The notes beneath the pieces are model-generated. The model was not told where the DNA came from, made no database searches, and saw only the letters and a program-made list of their open reading frames with translations. Shown here piece after piece: positions 17,783-24,396 of a stretch of DNA of 32,510 nt; the first letter of the stretch is position 1, and each line of letters begins with the position of its first letter. Origin of the DNA: Chloroflexota bacterium (GTDB lineage Bacteria > Chloroflexota > Anaerolineae > Promineifilales > Promineifilaceae); the NCBI GenBank assembly GCA_022616275.1, contig JAKEFB010000178.1, forward strand, positions 1 through 32,510. Reading direction: 5' to 3'. The position numbers were made by a program, and so were the translations under genes.

Positions 17783-18658
17783 TTAGTATATCCCAGCCAC
17801 ACCCTCCCGAAGCCCTGGCGGCGATTGGCTGAGTATTAGTAGTTCGGTTACCGGCCCGCGGCCGTCGGCTTTGCTGTTGATGCTGCGCCGGGCCTGGATT
17901 TCAATCAGTTGGTAGCTGTGGCCCTCGTACAACTGGCGGACCAGTGAGGTGCTGGAATTACTTAACATAACGATGCAGCCGCGTTGCGCCAGACAGTGAA
18001 AGGTTTCAGCCAGCCGCTGTTGCTCTTCGCTGCTAAAGCCGTATTGGTGGTAACTGGTAAAGCTGCTGGTAGGGCTGAGCGGTGAATACGGCGGGTCGAA
18101 GTAGATAAAATCGCCGGCCGCGGCCTCTTCGACGGCCCTGGCAAAGTCGGCCTGGCAAATTTCGACGCCTTGCAGCGCTTTTGAGGCTGTCCGCAGACGT
18201 TCTTCGTCACAGATAGTCGGATTTTTGTAGCGGCCGAAGGGCACGTTGAATTTACCTTGCCCGTTTTCCCGGTACAGCCCATTGTAGCAGGTCTTGTTCA
18301 AAAAGATGAGCCGGGCTACCCGCTCCACAGGTTCCATTGCGGCCGGGTCCTGGGCGCGAACCTGATAATAATACTCTTTATCATTCTGGTGGACCCGGAG
18401 GGCCTCGATCAGCCCGTCTACATCTTTTTGCACGACCTGGTAGGCCTCGACCAGGTGGCCGTTGACGTCGGAAAGACGAGCCTGGGCCGGCTGCAGATGG
18501 AAGAAGACGGCGGCGCTGCCAATAAACGGCTCAAAATAACGGCCGATCTGGCCGCGGCCGGGAAAGTATTCCTGGTATTGTTTGAGTAACTGGCTTTTGC
18601 CGCCAGCCCATTTGAGAAAGGGAGCAGCGCCAGCAACAAGGGCACGGGTCACAGGCAT
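17783..18658 (-). CDS. dam: DNA adenine methyltransferase, Dam/DpnIIA type
   Basis: A 291-residue alpha-group N6-adenine methyltransferase of the D12 class. Motif I, FLKWAGGKSQLL (residues 14-25), binds S-adenosylmethionine, and the catalytic DPPY (188-191) is followed by SPLSPTSSFTSYHQYGF, the run typical of Dam and M.DpnII, which methylate GATC. RRSINSKADGRGPVTELLI near the end also fits Dam. A GTG at 18700 would add 14 residues, but ATG at 18658 sits just before the family's normal N-terminus and behind a TATAAT box, so it is preferred. No restriction enzyme gene is near, so it is probably a solitary methylase for replication, repair or expression control. GATC specificity is inferred from the family. 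Confidence 0.9.
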   Translation of the reverse strand: MPVTRALVAGAAPFLKWAGGKSQLLKQYQEYFPGRGQIGRYFEPFIGSAAVFFHLQPAQARLSDVNGHLVEAYQVVQKDVDGLIEALRVHQNDKEYYYQVRAQDPAAMEPVERVARLIFLNKTCYNGLYRENGQGKFNVPFGRYKNPTICDEERLRTASKALQGVEICQADFARAVEEAAAGDFIYFDPPYSPLSPTSSFTSYHQYGFSSEEQQRLAETFHCLAQRGCIVMLSNSSTSLVRQLYEGHSYQLIEIQARRSINSKADGRGPVTELLILSQSPPGLREGVAGIY

Positions 18659-18664
18659 GGCCCA

Positions 18665-18670
18665 ATTATA
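18665..18670 (-). promoter_or_regulatory. -10 box of a probably leaderless promoter for the dam-like gene
   Basis: On the minus strand a perfect TATAAT is followed by six bases (TGGGCC) and then the ATG at 18658. Transcription would begin at or within a base or two of the start codon, and no Shine-Dalgarno is present. The -35 region is weak (TTCCCG-like). Confidence 0.4.
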
Positions 18671-18707
18671 CGGTGTCTGGGGCGGAACGGGAATACGCAC
18701 TTAAACT

Positions 18708-18765
18708 AAACCCCGCAGGTTGGGGCACGAAGCGTGCCCTCGGAAACCTTGTGCAGCGGGGCTTT
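18708..18765. repeat. Nested palindrome (copy B)
   Basis: AAACCCCGCAGGTT on the left pairs imperfectly with AAACCT...GCGGGGCTTT on the right. Inside is the perfect hairpin GGGCACG (18723-18729), AAG, CGTGCCC (18733-18739). It matches copy A at 8951-8998 in the order CGCAGGT-GGGGCACG-CGTGCCC-GGAAACCT. It lies 13 bases after the GNAT stop codon and upstream of the dam-like promoter, so it may separate these transcripts. Confidence 0.65.
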
Positions 18766-18778
18766 ATGTAAAGCACAA

Positions 18779-19327
18779 CTAAAAATCTGCGCGGTTTGCC
18801 CCGGCCAATGCTACTTCAATGGTCGTGTAAGGACCTTCGGAATGGCGAGTAACGGGTAACGAGGTTTTTTGCAGGATGCGCCACAAAGCCTGGTTGCTAC
18901 GCCGGATCAAACCGGTGAGCTTGCGCACGCCGGCGGCGCGGGCCTGCTCGACCAGGAAACGGAGTAGCTCGGTGCCAATTCCCTGCGATTGCAGATCGTC
19001 GCGCACGGCCAGGGCCGCTTCGGCCACGCCGGGCTCGACGCCGACATAACGCACGCCGGCTACCGGGGTGTTGGGCTGGCCGGGCAAGTCGGCAAAGGCC
19101 AGCCAGGCGCCGTCGTTCTCAGGGTCTACCTGCGCCAGTCGCCGGGCCTCGGCCTGGACCAGTTCGGGGTCGGGGTTTTCCAGGGAGAGGTTAAAGCGCA
19201 TCAGGCGGCTATCGGGGCCGAGGTGTTCAAAGAGGTTGACGAGGTGGGGTACGTCGGCCGGCGTGAGCGGGCGGAGCCGGATCAACAGCCCATTCTTCGC
19301 TCGAAAGGTGTGAACATCGCCTGACAT
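18779..19327 (-). CDS. GNAT family N-acetyltransferase
   Basis: A 182-residue protein with the GNAT fold: LLIRLRPLTPADVPHLVNLF at the front (beta1-alpha1), a central strand VAGVRYVGV, and the acetyl-CoA pyrophosphate-binding loop Q-S-Q-G-I-G (113-118) in LAVRDDLQSQGIGTELLRFLVEQAR, followed by GVRKLTGLIRRSNQALWRIL. The arrangement resembles the acetyltransferase domains related to protein lysine acetyltransferases (Pat-like), but there is no regulatory domain, so the substrate is open. ATG at 19327 is preceded by GAGAG; a longer frame from GTG at 19375 lacks support and adds non-conserved residues. It lies downstream of the zinc-ribbon methyltransferase, from which a long inverted repeat separates it. 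Confidence 0.85.
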   Translation of the reverse strand: MSGDVHTFRAKNGLLIRLRPLTPADVPHLVNLFEHLGPDSRLMRFNLSLENPDPELVQAEARRLAQVDPENDGAWLAFADLPGQPNTPVAGVRYVGVEPGVAEAALAVRDDLQSQGIGTELLRFLVEQARAAGVRKLTGLIRRSNQALWRILQKTSLPVTRHSEGPYTTIEVALAGANRADF

Positions 19328-19423
19328 GATTATTCTCTCGCCATGACGCACCGCGTCATACTGGTAGCTTAGCACAACCCCGGCCGGCCGGCAAGGGGCT
19401 GAAAGTATGGGTTCCCTTATAAA

Positions 19424-19505
19424 CGCGAATGACGCAAATAGGCGAATGGCGCGAATGTTTTTTTCTTTAAAAATTCGCGCGATTCGTGCATTGGCGCTAT
19501 TCGCG
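19424..19505. repeat. Long imperfect inverted repeat of CGAAT words
   Basis: The left arm (19424-19457) is built of CGCGAAT, CGCAAAT, GCGAAT and GCGCGAATG. After an A/T-rich loop the right arm (19473-19505) is its near inverted copy, ending ATTCGCG. In the minus direction it starts one base after the stop codon of the methyltransferase gene, so it can fold into a long terminator-like hairpin. A related array lies at 27918-27944. Confidence 0.65.
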
Positions 19506-19506
19506 A

Positions 19507-20406
19507 TTACTCTCGAGCTGGCTCTTTAAAGTCGTACAGGCCGTTGTCTACGCGCCAGTGGCGGCCGCAGGCCGGGTTGGGACAGACCAGGCGGCCGGCT
19601 TGCACCTCCCCCAGCGGGGCGTGGCAGCGGGGACAGGCAAAAAAGGCGCCGGGTGAGGCGACCGGGCCGGCCGGCGCGGCCAGGCTGCGGATAAAGAGGC
19701 TGGGGGTCAGCGGCCACCAGCGGCCGGCCGGCTGGACCAGCCGGTCCAGGGCGACCAGCAATCCGGTCGGGACAATGCTTTTCAGCAACGGCAGGCGAAA
19801 AAAGGAGACGGCTAGAGCGCGGCCGGGGGTAAAGCCGGCCGCCTGCAATTGCCGGCGTATCCAGCGGGGGTGGAAGTCAAAGTTCAGCTCGACAAACTCG
19901 ACCGGCTCCAGGGCAAAAGGCGACCAGGCCTGCCGGCCGAGCCAGTAGCGCAAGATCGCTTTCAGGTTGTGCTTGTTGGCAAACTCCAGGACGTAGCAAC
20001 CGGCCGGGCGGGCAATGCGGGCCAGCTCCCGGAAAAGCGCCGGCACGTTGGCCGCATGGTGGATGGTGCGCACCTGGACCAGGGTGTCGAACAAGCCGGA
20101 GACGAACGGCATTTCGTACCAGTTGCCGGCCACGTAGAGGAAGCGGGGATCGCCACCCAGGTGGTTTTGCGCTTCGCGGAGCAAAGAGCGGGAAAAATCA
20201 AACAAGACTACCCGCTGGTAGCGATCAAATTCATCAGCCAGGCGGCCAAAACCGGCGCCAACATCAATCAGGTTGGTTCCGGCCGGGGGCATAAGGCGGC
20301 GCAGGGCCAGGCGCTCAACCCGGTCTTCGTATTCCCGGCCCTGACCTCGCCAAAAGCGGGTCTGGTAGTCGGAGCCTTCGTAATCGCAGACAGGTGGTTG
20401 GGCCAT
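19507..20406 (-). CDS. Class I methyltransferase with C-terminal zinc-ribbon (Trm112-like) domain
   Basis: A 299-residue protein. The Rossmann methyltransferase motif I, NLIDVGAGFGRLADEF (G50, G52, G54), is followed by the acidic strand end VVLFDFS and the post-motif block FDTLVQVRTIHHAANVPALFRELARIARPAG, as in Methyltransf_11 enzymes acting on small molecules or lipids. Residues about 255-299 form a four-Cys ribbon (C258, C261, C275, C280) ending VDNGLYDF, as in Trm112/YcaR-like domains. RlmA-type rRNA methylases carry such a ribbon at the N-terminus; here it is at the other end. The start ATG at 20406 has only a weak Shine-Dalgarno. Substrate unknown. Confidence 0.85.
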   Translation of the reverse strand: MAQPPVCDYEGSDYQTRFWRGQGREYEDRVERLALRRLMPPAGTNLIDVGAGFGRLADEFDRYQRVVLFDFSRSLLREAQNHLGGDPRFLYVAGNWYEMPFVSGLFDTLVQVRTIHHAANVPALFRELARIARPAGCYVLEFANKHNLKAILRYWLGRQAWSPFALEPVEFVELNFDFHPRWIRRQLQAAGFTPGRALAVSFFRLPLLKSIVPTGLLVALDRLVQPAGRWWPLTPSLFIRSLAAPAGPVASPGAFFACPRCHAPLGEVQAGRLVCPNPACGRHWRVDNGLYDFKEPARE

Positions 20407-20419
20407 GAACTCACGCGGA

Positions 20420-20482
20420 AGTGCCTGGCAAGGGGCTAAAGCTATTAGTCGTTCAAGCTTCTACTGCCCCTTGCCAGGCACT
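20420..20482. repeat. Hairpin repeat, copy 1 (17-bp perfect arms)
   Basis: AGTGCCTGGCAAGGGGC (20420-20436) and its exact inverted copy (20466-20482) enclose 29 bases containing GTCGTTCAAGCTTCTAC. A second complete copy is at 20529-20591 and a decayed third lies between them (20483-20528, sharing GTTCAAGCTTCTACCGCCCCT). A fragment of the left arm, GGCAAGGGGCTGAAAG, is at 19390-19405. It lies upstream of the methyltransferase start and downstream of the one-TM gene. Confidence 0.75.
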
Positions 20483-20528
20483 GCGAGCAAGGAGGGTATT
20501 GGTTGTTCAAGCTTCTACCGCCCCTGGA

Positions 20529-20591
20529 AGTGCCTGGCAAGGGGCTGAGGTTATCGGTCGTTCAGGCTTGCATCGCCCCTTGCCAGGCACT
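20529..20591. repeat. Hairpin repeat, copy 2 (17-bp perfect arms)
   Basis: The same 17-base arms as copy 1, at 20529-20545 and 20575-20591, with a loop of identical length (29 bases) that differs at several positions, including GGTCGTTCAGGCTTGC. It ends five bases downstream of the stop codon of the 210-residue membrane protein and can act as its terminator. Conserved arms with drifting loops suggest that the hairpin is what matters. Confidence 0.75.
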
Positions 20592-20596
20592 GCAAC

Positions 20597-21229
20597 CTAT
20601 GGCTGGTTGGCCTGGCCGGCCGGGGGCGTTTGTTGGGCTCCGGTGGCACTGTCCCGCAGGCGGCGGATCAGCTCTTCGTTGCTGCCCGGCAGGTTGGTCA
20701 GGAATTGATCCAGCGGGGAAAAGATGGCCTGGAGATCGCCGAACGGCTGGCCCAGCTCTGTTTCCCGCAGCGGAATATCCACGCCTACAGCCAGGTGAAC
20801 GGGAATAGTCTGGCTGACCGGCACGACCAGGCTGAGAGCCACCGGCAATTCCAGCCCGGCCGGCAACTGCAGGGCAACTGTGCCGTTGATCGTCCCGCCG
20901 CCACCCGGCAAAACCATGGTGGCCGGCACGGAGAGGGGCACCGGTTCGGTAAGCCTGACACGCGTGGTCGTGTCCAGGGGCAAATCAAAGGAAATAGGAA
21001 TCTGGTCGTCAACCTGGATGGTGCGGACGATCTTGGCCTGGCCCATATCTACGAAGCTCTGGTTCAGACCGCCGACAATCGGCACGGCGATCTGGCTGAC
21101 GATAGGGATAATGAGTGGTGCGGCAACGAGCAGGACGACGATCAGGACCAGGTTGACGACAAAGGAGAATAGAATGGCAAAGTTTTTAAACGCTTGCCAC
21201 GGTTTCCCATTCCAGAAGAAATTCCTCAT
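20597..21229 (-). CDS. Hypothetical protein with one N-terminal TM helix
   Basis: A 210-residue protein that I do not recognise. Residues 15-50 are a strong TM segment (AILFSFVVNLVLIVVLLVAAPLII), followed by an exported region rich in beta-prone short repeats of the type IPISFDLPLDT, VRLTEPVPLSVPATMVLPGGGG, LPVALSLVVPV, IPVHLAVGVDIPL, and a short amphipathic end (LDQFLTNLPGSNEELIRRLRDS). The alternating polar/hydrophobic strands suggest an elongated beta structure outside the membrane. ATG at 21229 has GGAGG at good spacing, and the gene has its own promoter candidate and a downstream hairpin, so it is probably monocistronic. No function is proposed. Confidence 0.75.
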   Translation of the reverse strand: MRNFFWNGKPWQAFKNFAILFSFVVNLVLIVVLLVAAPLIIPIVSQIAVPIVGGLNQSFVDMGQAKIVRTIQVDDQIPISFDLPLDTTTRVRLTEPVPLSVPATMVLPGGGGTINGTVALQLPAGLELPVALSLVVPVSQTIPVHLAVGVDIPLRETELGQPFGDLQAIFSPLDQFLTNLPGSNEELIRRLRDSATGAQQTPPAGQANQP

Positions 21230-21281
21230 GACCTACCTCCAACAGCTTGTAGGTTGACGTAAAATGAGCGACTGAGGGTAT

Positions 21282-21309
21282 ATGGTAACATGCTTTAGCT
21301 AAATGACAA
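21282..21309 (-). promoter_or_regulatory. Promoter candidate for the one-TM hypothetical gene
   Basis: On the minus strand TTGTCA (5 of 6, at 21304-21309) and TACCAT (4 of 6, at 21282-21287) are separated by 16 bases, with about 50 bases of leader to the ATG at 21229. The -35 overlaps the inverted repeat ATGACA/TGTCAT (21303-21308 and 21316-21321), which could be an operator. Confidence 0.35.
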
Positions 21310-21354
21310 ATTTTATGTCATCTACGATGTTTCACGGGAAACAATTGGTCAATC

Positions 21355-21387
21355 AAATCCCGCAGGTTTCCGAAACCTGCGGGGTTT
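21355..21387. repeat. Palindrome CCCGCAGGTTTC/GAAACCTGCGGG (copy C)
   Basis: Twelve-base perfect arms (21359-21370 and 21372-21383) with one central base, extended by AAAT/GTTT. It is further flanked by GTCAATC (21348-21354) and GATTGAC (21402-21408), also inverted. It lies in the 267-base divergent gap 21230-21496. It shares CCCGCAGGTT with copy B and the overall plan with copy D at 29131. Confidence 0.7.
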
Positions 21388-21496
21388 CCCCACTTACGGG
21401 GGATTGACATTGCGAGAAAGGTCAATTAGAGTAAAATTAGACAAACAGTGCGGTCAGTACTGGTATGCTCTGTTGCATCGGGAGCATTAAAAATCA

Positions 21497-23239
21497 ATGA
21501 ATAATGACGTTGCTATATTCCTCGACCTAGACAATGTAGTCATTGGAGCCGCGGAAGCTAATCTTACCTTTGACATCAACCTGGTCCTGGATCATATTAA
21601 AGAAATAACAAACGGCCGGCTCGTGCTGCGGCGGGCCTATGGCGATTGGCGGCAAAGAGAAAATATGACCAAGGAGCTGGCCTCGGCCGGCTTCGACCTG
21701 CAATCCACCGTCCGGCTGGGTAGCAACAGCAAAAACCTGGCCGACATGCAGATGGTCGTTGACTCTCTAGAAACGTTGGTAGATGGCCATAATTTCGCCA
21801 CGTACGTCCTGGTAACTGGGGACCGGGATTTCATGCCCCTGGTCCAGGCCCTGCGGAAGCGAGGCAAACAGGTCATTGGCATGGGTATCCGGCACACTAC
21901 CAGCGCCGGCCTGGTCCGCCTGTGCGACCAATATGTGTACTACGAAGAGCTGGTCACCAAGGCTTACCAGCTCGAAGATGACCAGGTCGCCGAGTTGATC
22001 AAGCGGGCGCTAGACCAACTATTGCAGGAAGAAAGCCGGATCCCGGCCAGCCTGCTCAAGCAGCGGATGCAGGCCCTGAGCAAAGGGGCCTTCAGCCGTT
22101 CGCGCCACGGCAAGCGCAATTTCAGTAAACTGCTCCAGGACTTTGCCGACGTTGTCCAACTGGAGCAGGAAGAGACGACGCTCTACGTCACCCGTCCGGG
22201 TAAGAAACCGGTTCAAAAGAGCAAAAACGGAGCGCCCAGCCGTATCTCCGACAGTGACATTGCCGCCCTGCTGCAGCGTGCCCTGGCCGAATTGACCGAG
22301 GATGAACCCCTGGTCCGGGCCAGCCTGCTCAAACAGCGGATGCAGGAACTCAGCAGCGGGGCCTTTGACGAGATCCAGCAGGGGGATAGGAGCTTTCGCA
22401 AATTCCTGGACCGCCATAAGGAGCTGATTGTCGTCCAGCAAGAGGGGAGCACCCTCTACGTAGGCCCGCCGACCCAGGCCGATCCAGCCTTCCTGGCCAT
22501 CGGCCGGCGGCTGTCTGACGACGACGCCAGGGAATTGCTACAGCGCGCCCTGGACGAACTGCTGGCCGAGCAGCCCCGGGTCCGAGCCAGCCTGCTCAAG
22601 CAACGGATGCAGGAATTGAGCAACGGCGTTTTCGACGAGTCCCACCAGGGCGACGCCAGCTTTCGCCATTTCCTGGAGCGCCACGCCGACATGGTCCACG
22701 TCCAACAAAAGGGGACGACCTTGCTGGCTTTCCGGCAGGAGTTCCAGGCCGAAGAACCCGCCCCCCGCCACCAACTCTACCGTACGCAGCTCAAGAAGCG
22801 GGGGTTGCGGGTCGTGCCGCCGGAGGTGCGGCTAGACCTTTTGCGCGACATCGTTACCTTGCTGCAGAACAAACCAGAAATAGAGTGGCAACAACTGGTG
22901 GACAACCTGGTCGCCTACTACCAGAACAAAAAACAGGAGGAGTTTTCCCGGAGCTACATCAACGACGCCCTGCGCCTGGCCCGCCGGGCCAATGTCGTCC
23001 AGGTTCGCAACGGCGGCCGGCTGGCCGATGCCACCGTCTCCCTGCAAATCGGCGGGGAGCGGTTGTTCCAGGAAGCGGTCATGCGCTGCGACGCTGCTTA
23101 CCTGGGAGAGATCCAGGCCCTGGGCGAGCCGTTTAGCCTGGATGAGGCGGCCGTGGCCCTGTACGACGACGCCGGCCGGGCCCGCTACTTGAAAATCCTT
23201 CTCAATCGTTACTCCCATTCACACCAGGAGCCAGCCTGA
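21497..23239 (+). CDS. NYN-domain nuclease-like protein with three tandem LOTUS/OST-HTH-like repeats
   Basis: A 580-residue protein. Residues 4-156 form a NYN (PIN-like, LabA/DUF88) domain with the acidic set FLDLDN (D10, D12), D83 in LADMQMVVD, and TGDRDF (D109, D111), as in metal-dependent ribonucleases. Three repeats follow with a period of 88-90 residues (about 161-232, 251-323, 339-411), each reading ALLQRAL..L......RASLLKQRMQELS.GAFDE...G..SFRKFL.....V.VQQEG.TLYV, typical of OST-HTH/LOTUS RNA-binding domains. A fourth, unassigned helical region fills 440-575. The plan recalls eukaryotic MARF1 (NYN plus several LOTUS domains), which degrades RNA. GGGAG is 12 bases before the ATG. Stop to next start is 14 bases. 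RNase activity and targets are inference. Confidence 0.88.
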   Translation: MNNDVAIFLDLDNVVIGAAEANLTFDINLVLDHIKEITNGRLVLRRAYGDWRQRENMTKELASAGFDLQSTVRLGSNSKNLADMQMVVDSLETLVDGHNFATYVLVTGDRDFMPLVQALRKRGKQVIGMGIRHTTSAGLVRLCDQYVYYEELVTKAYQLEDDQVAELIKRALDQLLQEESRIPASLLKQRMQALSKGAFSRSRHGKRNFSKLLQDFADVVQLEQEETTLYVTRPGKKPVQKSKNGAPSRISDSDIAALLQRALAELTEDEPLVRASLLKQRMQELSSGAFDEIQQGDRSFRKFLDRHKELIVVQQEGSTLYVGPPTQADPAFLAIGRRLSDDDARELLQRALDELLAEQPRVRASLLKQRMQELSNGVFDESHQGDASFRHFLERHADMVHVQQKGTTLLAFRQEFQAEEPAPRHQLYRTQLKKRGLRVVPPEVRLDLLRDIVTLLQNKPEIEWQQLVDNLVAYYQNKKQEEFSRSYINDALRLARRANVVQVRNGGRLADATVSLQIGGERLFQEAVMRCDAAYLGEIQALGEPFSLDEAAVALYDDAGRARYLKILLNRYSHSHQEPA

Positions 23240-23253
23240 GACATTCCTGATCT

Positions 23254-23838
23254 ATGGAGTCTTTAATTGACCGGGCTATCGGTTTTGCCGCCCGGGCCCA
23301 CGAGGGCCAGCAGCGCAAAACCGGCAACGTCCCCTACATCGCCCACCCGGTAGCCGTGGCCATGCTATTGCAACGCATGGGTTGTGACGATCGTATCGTC
23401 GCCGCCGCTTTGCTCCACGACACGGTCGAGGATACACACGTGACGCTGGAGGAGATTCGGCTGAACTTTGGCGACGAAATAGCCGACATTGTGGCCGGCT
23501 GCACCGAACCGCCCCGAAAAACGGCCAACTGGGAGAGCCGCAAGCTAGACATGGTGGCCCGGCTGCGCGACGCGCCCCTGGCTGTTAAGCTGGTTATGGC
23601 TGCCGACAAGTACCACAATCTGGTCCACATGTTGCACCAGTACAGTGTACTGGGGCCGGCCGTCTGGGAGCGGTTCGGCCGGGGGCCGGAACAGCAGGCC
23701 TGGTATCATCGGGCCGTGCTGGAAAGCCTGCTGGCCAACGTGGCCGAGCCGGAACGCTACCCTATCTTCGGCCAGTTGGCGGCCGTCGTTGACGAACTTT
23801 TTGACGGCACCCCTTCCCGGCCGCCGGAGTACAGTTGA
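23254..23838 (+). CDS. Small alarmone hydrolase (RelA/SpoT HD domain, MESH1-like)
   Basis: A 194-residue single-domain HD phosphohydrolase. Metal ligands fit the (p)ppGpp hydrolase pattern: H31 (YIAHPVAVA), H55-D56 (LLHDTVEDT, with E59-D60) and D118 (AADKYHNL), matching H35, H61, D62 and D122 of human MESH1. There is no synthetase, TGS or ACT domain, so it should only remove pyrophosphate from alarmones or related nucleotides. It follows the NYN-LOTUS gene by 14 bases and is probably co-transcribed. ATG at 23254 has no clear Shine-Dalgarno, so translation may depend on coupling. No toxic small alarmone synthetase is beside it, which argues against a simple toxin-antitoxin pair. Exact nucleotide substrate unknown. 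Confidence 0.85.
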   Translation: MESLIDRAIGFAARAHEGQQRKTGNVPYIAHPVAVAMLLQRMGCDDRIVAAALLHDTVEDTHVTLEEIRLNFGDEIADIVAGCTEPPRKTANWESRKLDMVARLRDAPLAVKLVMAADKYHNLVHMLHQYSVLGPAVWERFGRGPEQQAWYHRAVLESLLANVAEPERYPIFGQLAAVVDELFDGTPSRPPEYS

Positions 23839-23882
23839 CAAGGTGACAGCAACCTACGGTTGCTGGGTGACAAGGTGACAAG
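23835..23882. repeat. ACAAGGTG word repeats flanking a 7-bp hairpin at a stop codon
   Basis: TTGACAAGGTGAC begins on the TGA of the alarmone hydrolase gene. Then AGCAACC (23848-23854), TAC, GGTTGCT (23858-23864) form a perfect hairpin, followed by GGGTGACAAGGTGACAAGG. The same word is repeated at 32289-32319 and 17740-17764. The hairpin may end the NYN-hydrolase transcript, but it lacks a U-tract. Confidence 0.6.
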
Positions 23883-23942
23883 GGGCGGGAAATGCCACTT
23901 TATGCCCGGGTCGAGTATAACGGTGAAAGGAGTTGCATGACG

Positions 23943-24098
23943 ATGGCTGAGTTTCTGTGGGTGCTGTTCGCCGCCAGCCAGGACGAGTGGCTACTCAAGC
24001 AACTGGTTGAACAGCAGCCGGGCAGCGGGGTAAGCCGGTACCGGGTTGACGAGGTTATTCCGGTTGTTGGCGGCTGCTTGGCGAGTTGCGGGACATAA
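23943..24098 (+). CDS. Small hypothetical ORF (51 aa)
   Basis: A short frame, MAEFLWVLFAASQDEWLLKQ..., preceded by AAAGGAG with 10-base spacing (an earlier ATG at 23937 would be only 4 bases away). The N-terminus is hydrophobic and the rest mixed; no family is recognised. The strong ribosome-binding site is the main support. The remainder of the 329-base gap between the alarmone hydrolase and DUF2277 holds only the repeat at 23835-23882. Confidence 0.35.
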   Translation: MAEFLWVLFAASQDEWLLKQLVEQQPGSGVSRYRVDEVIPVVGGCLASCGT

Positions 24099-24167
24099 GT
24101 TATAACCCGGAGTGGACGTACGTCGCTTTGGAATATGAGATTTGGCTGACTTAAGGTTGGATAAAAT

Positions 24168-24371
24168 ATGTGTCGTAATATCAAACAACTCCGCCGGCCG
24201 GAGGGGCCACCGACAGACGACGAGCTGCAAGCGGCCGCCCTGCAATTCGTACGCAAGGTCAGCGGCTATCGCAAGCCCTCGAAGGCGAACGAAGCGGCCT
24301 TTAATCGCGCCGTCGAGGAAGTCGCCGCCGCCACCCGCCACCTGTTTGACGGGCTTCATAAACCCATGTAA
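24168..24371 (+). CDS. DUF2277 family protein
   Basis: A 67-residue protein whose whole length matches DUF2277 (PF10041): MCRNIKQL at the start, TDDELQAAALQFVRKVSGYRKPSKANEAAFNRAVEEV in the middle and a short helical end, RHLFDGL. The family is small, strongly conserved in Actinobacteria, Chloroflexota and Proteobacteria, and of unknown function. The invariant MCRNIK start fixes the initiation codon although the Shine-Dalgarno (AAGG) is weak. It stands alone between a small ORF and a broken ClbS-like gene, and AACTTC/GAAGTT just downstream (24372-24391) could form a weak hairpin. Confidence 0.93.
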   Translation: MCRNIKQLRRPEGPPTDDELQAAALQFVRKVSGYRKPSKANEAAFNRAVEEVAAATRHLFDGLHKPM

Positions 24372-24396
24372 AACTTCACGAAATAGAAGTTAAGAG

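Noticed and set aside
21404-21437. TTGACA (21404-21409) and TAAAAT (21432-21437) as a promoter for the NYN-LOTUS gene
   Set aside because: The spacer is 22 bases, too long for a sigma-70-type promoter, and TTGACA is part of the inverted repeat around copy C. No better pair was found up to the ATG.
23254-23838. Alarmone hydrolase as the antitoxin of a toxic alarmone synthetase pair
   Set aside because: No RelA-type synthetase is adjacent; the upstream neighbour is a NYN-LOTUS protein.
23848-23864. AGCAACC-TAC-GGTTGCT hairpin as an intrinsic terminator
   Set aside because: A clear stem, but followed by GGGTGACAAGG rather than a run of T, so it is reported only as part of a repeat.
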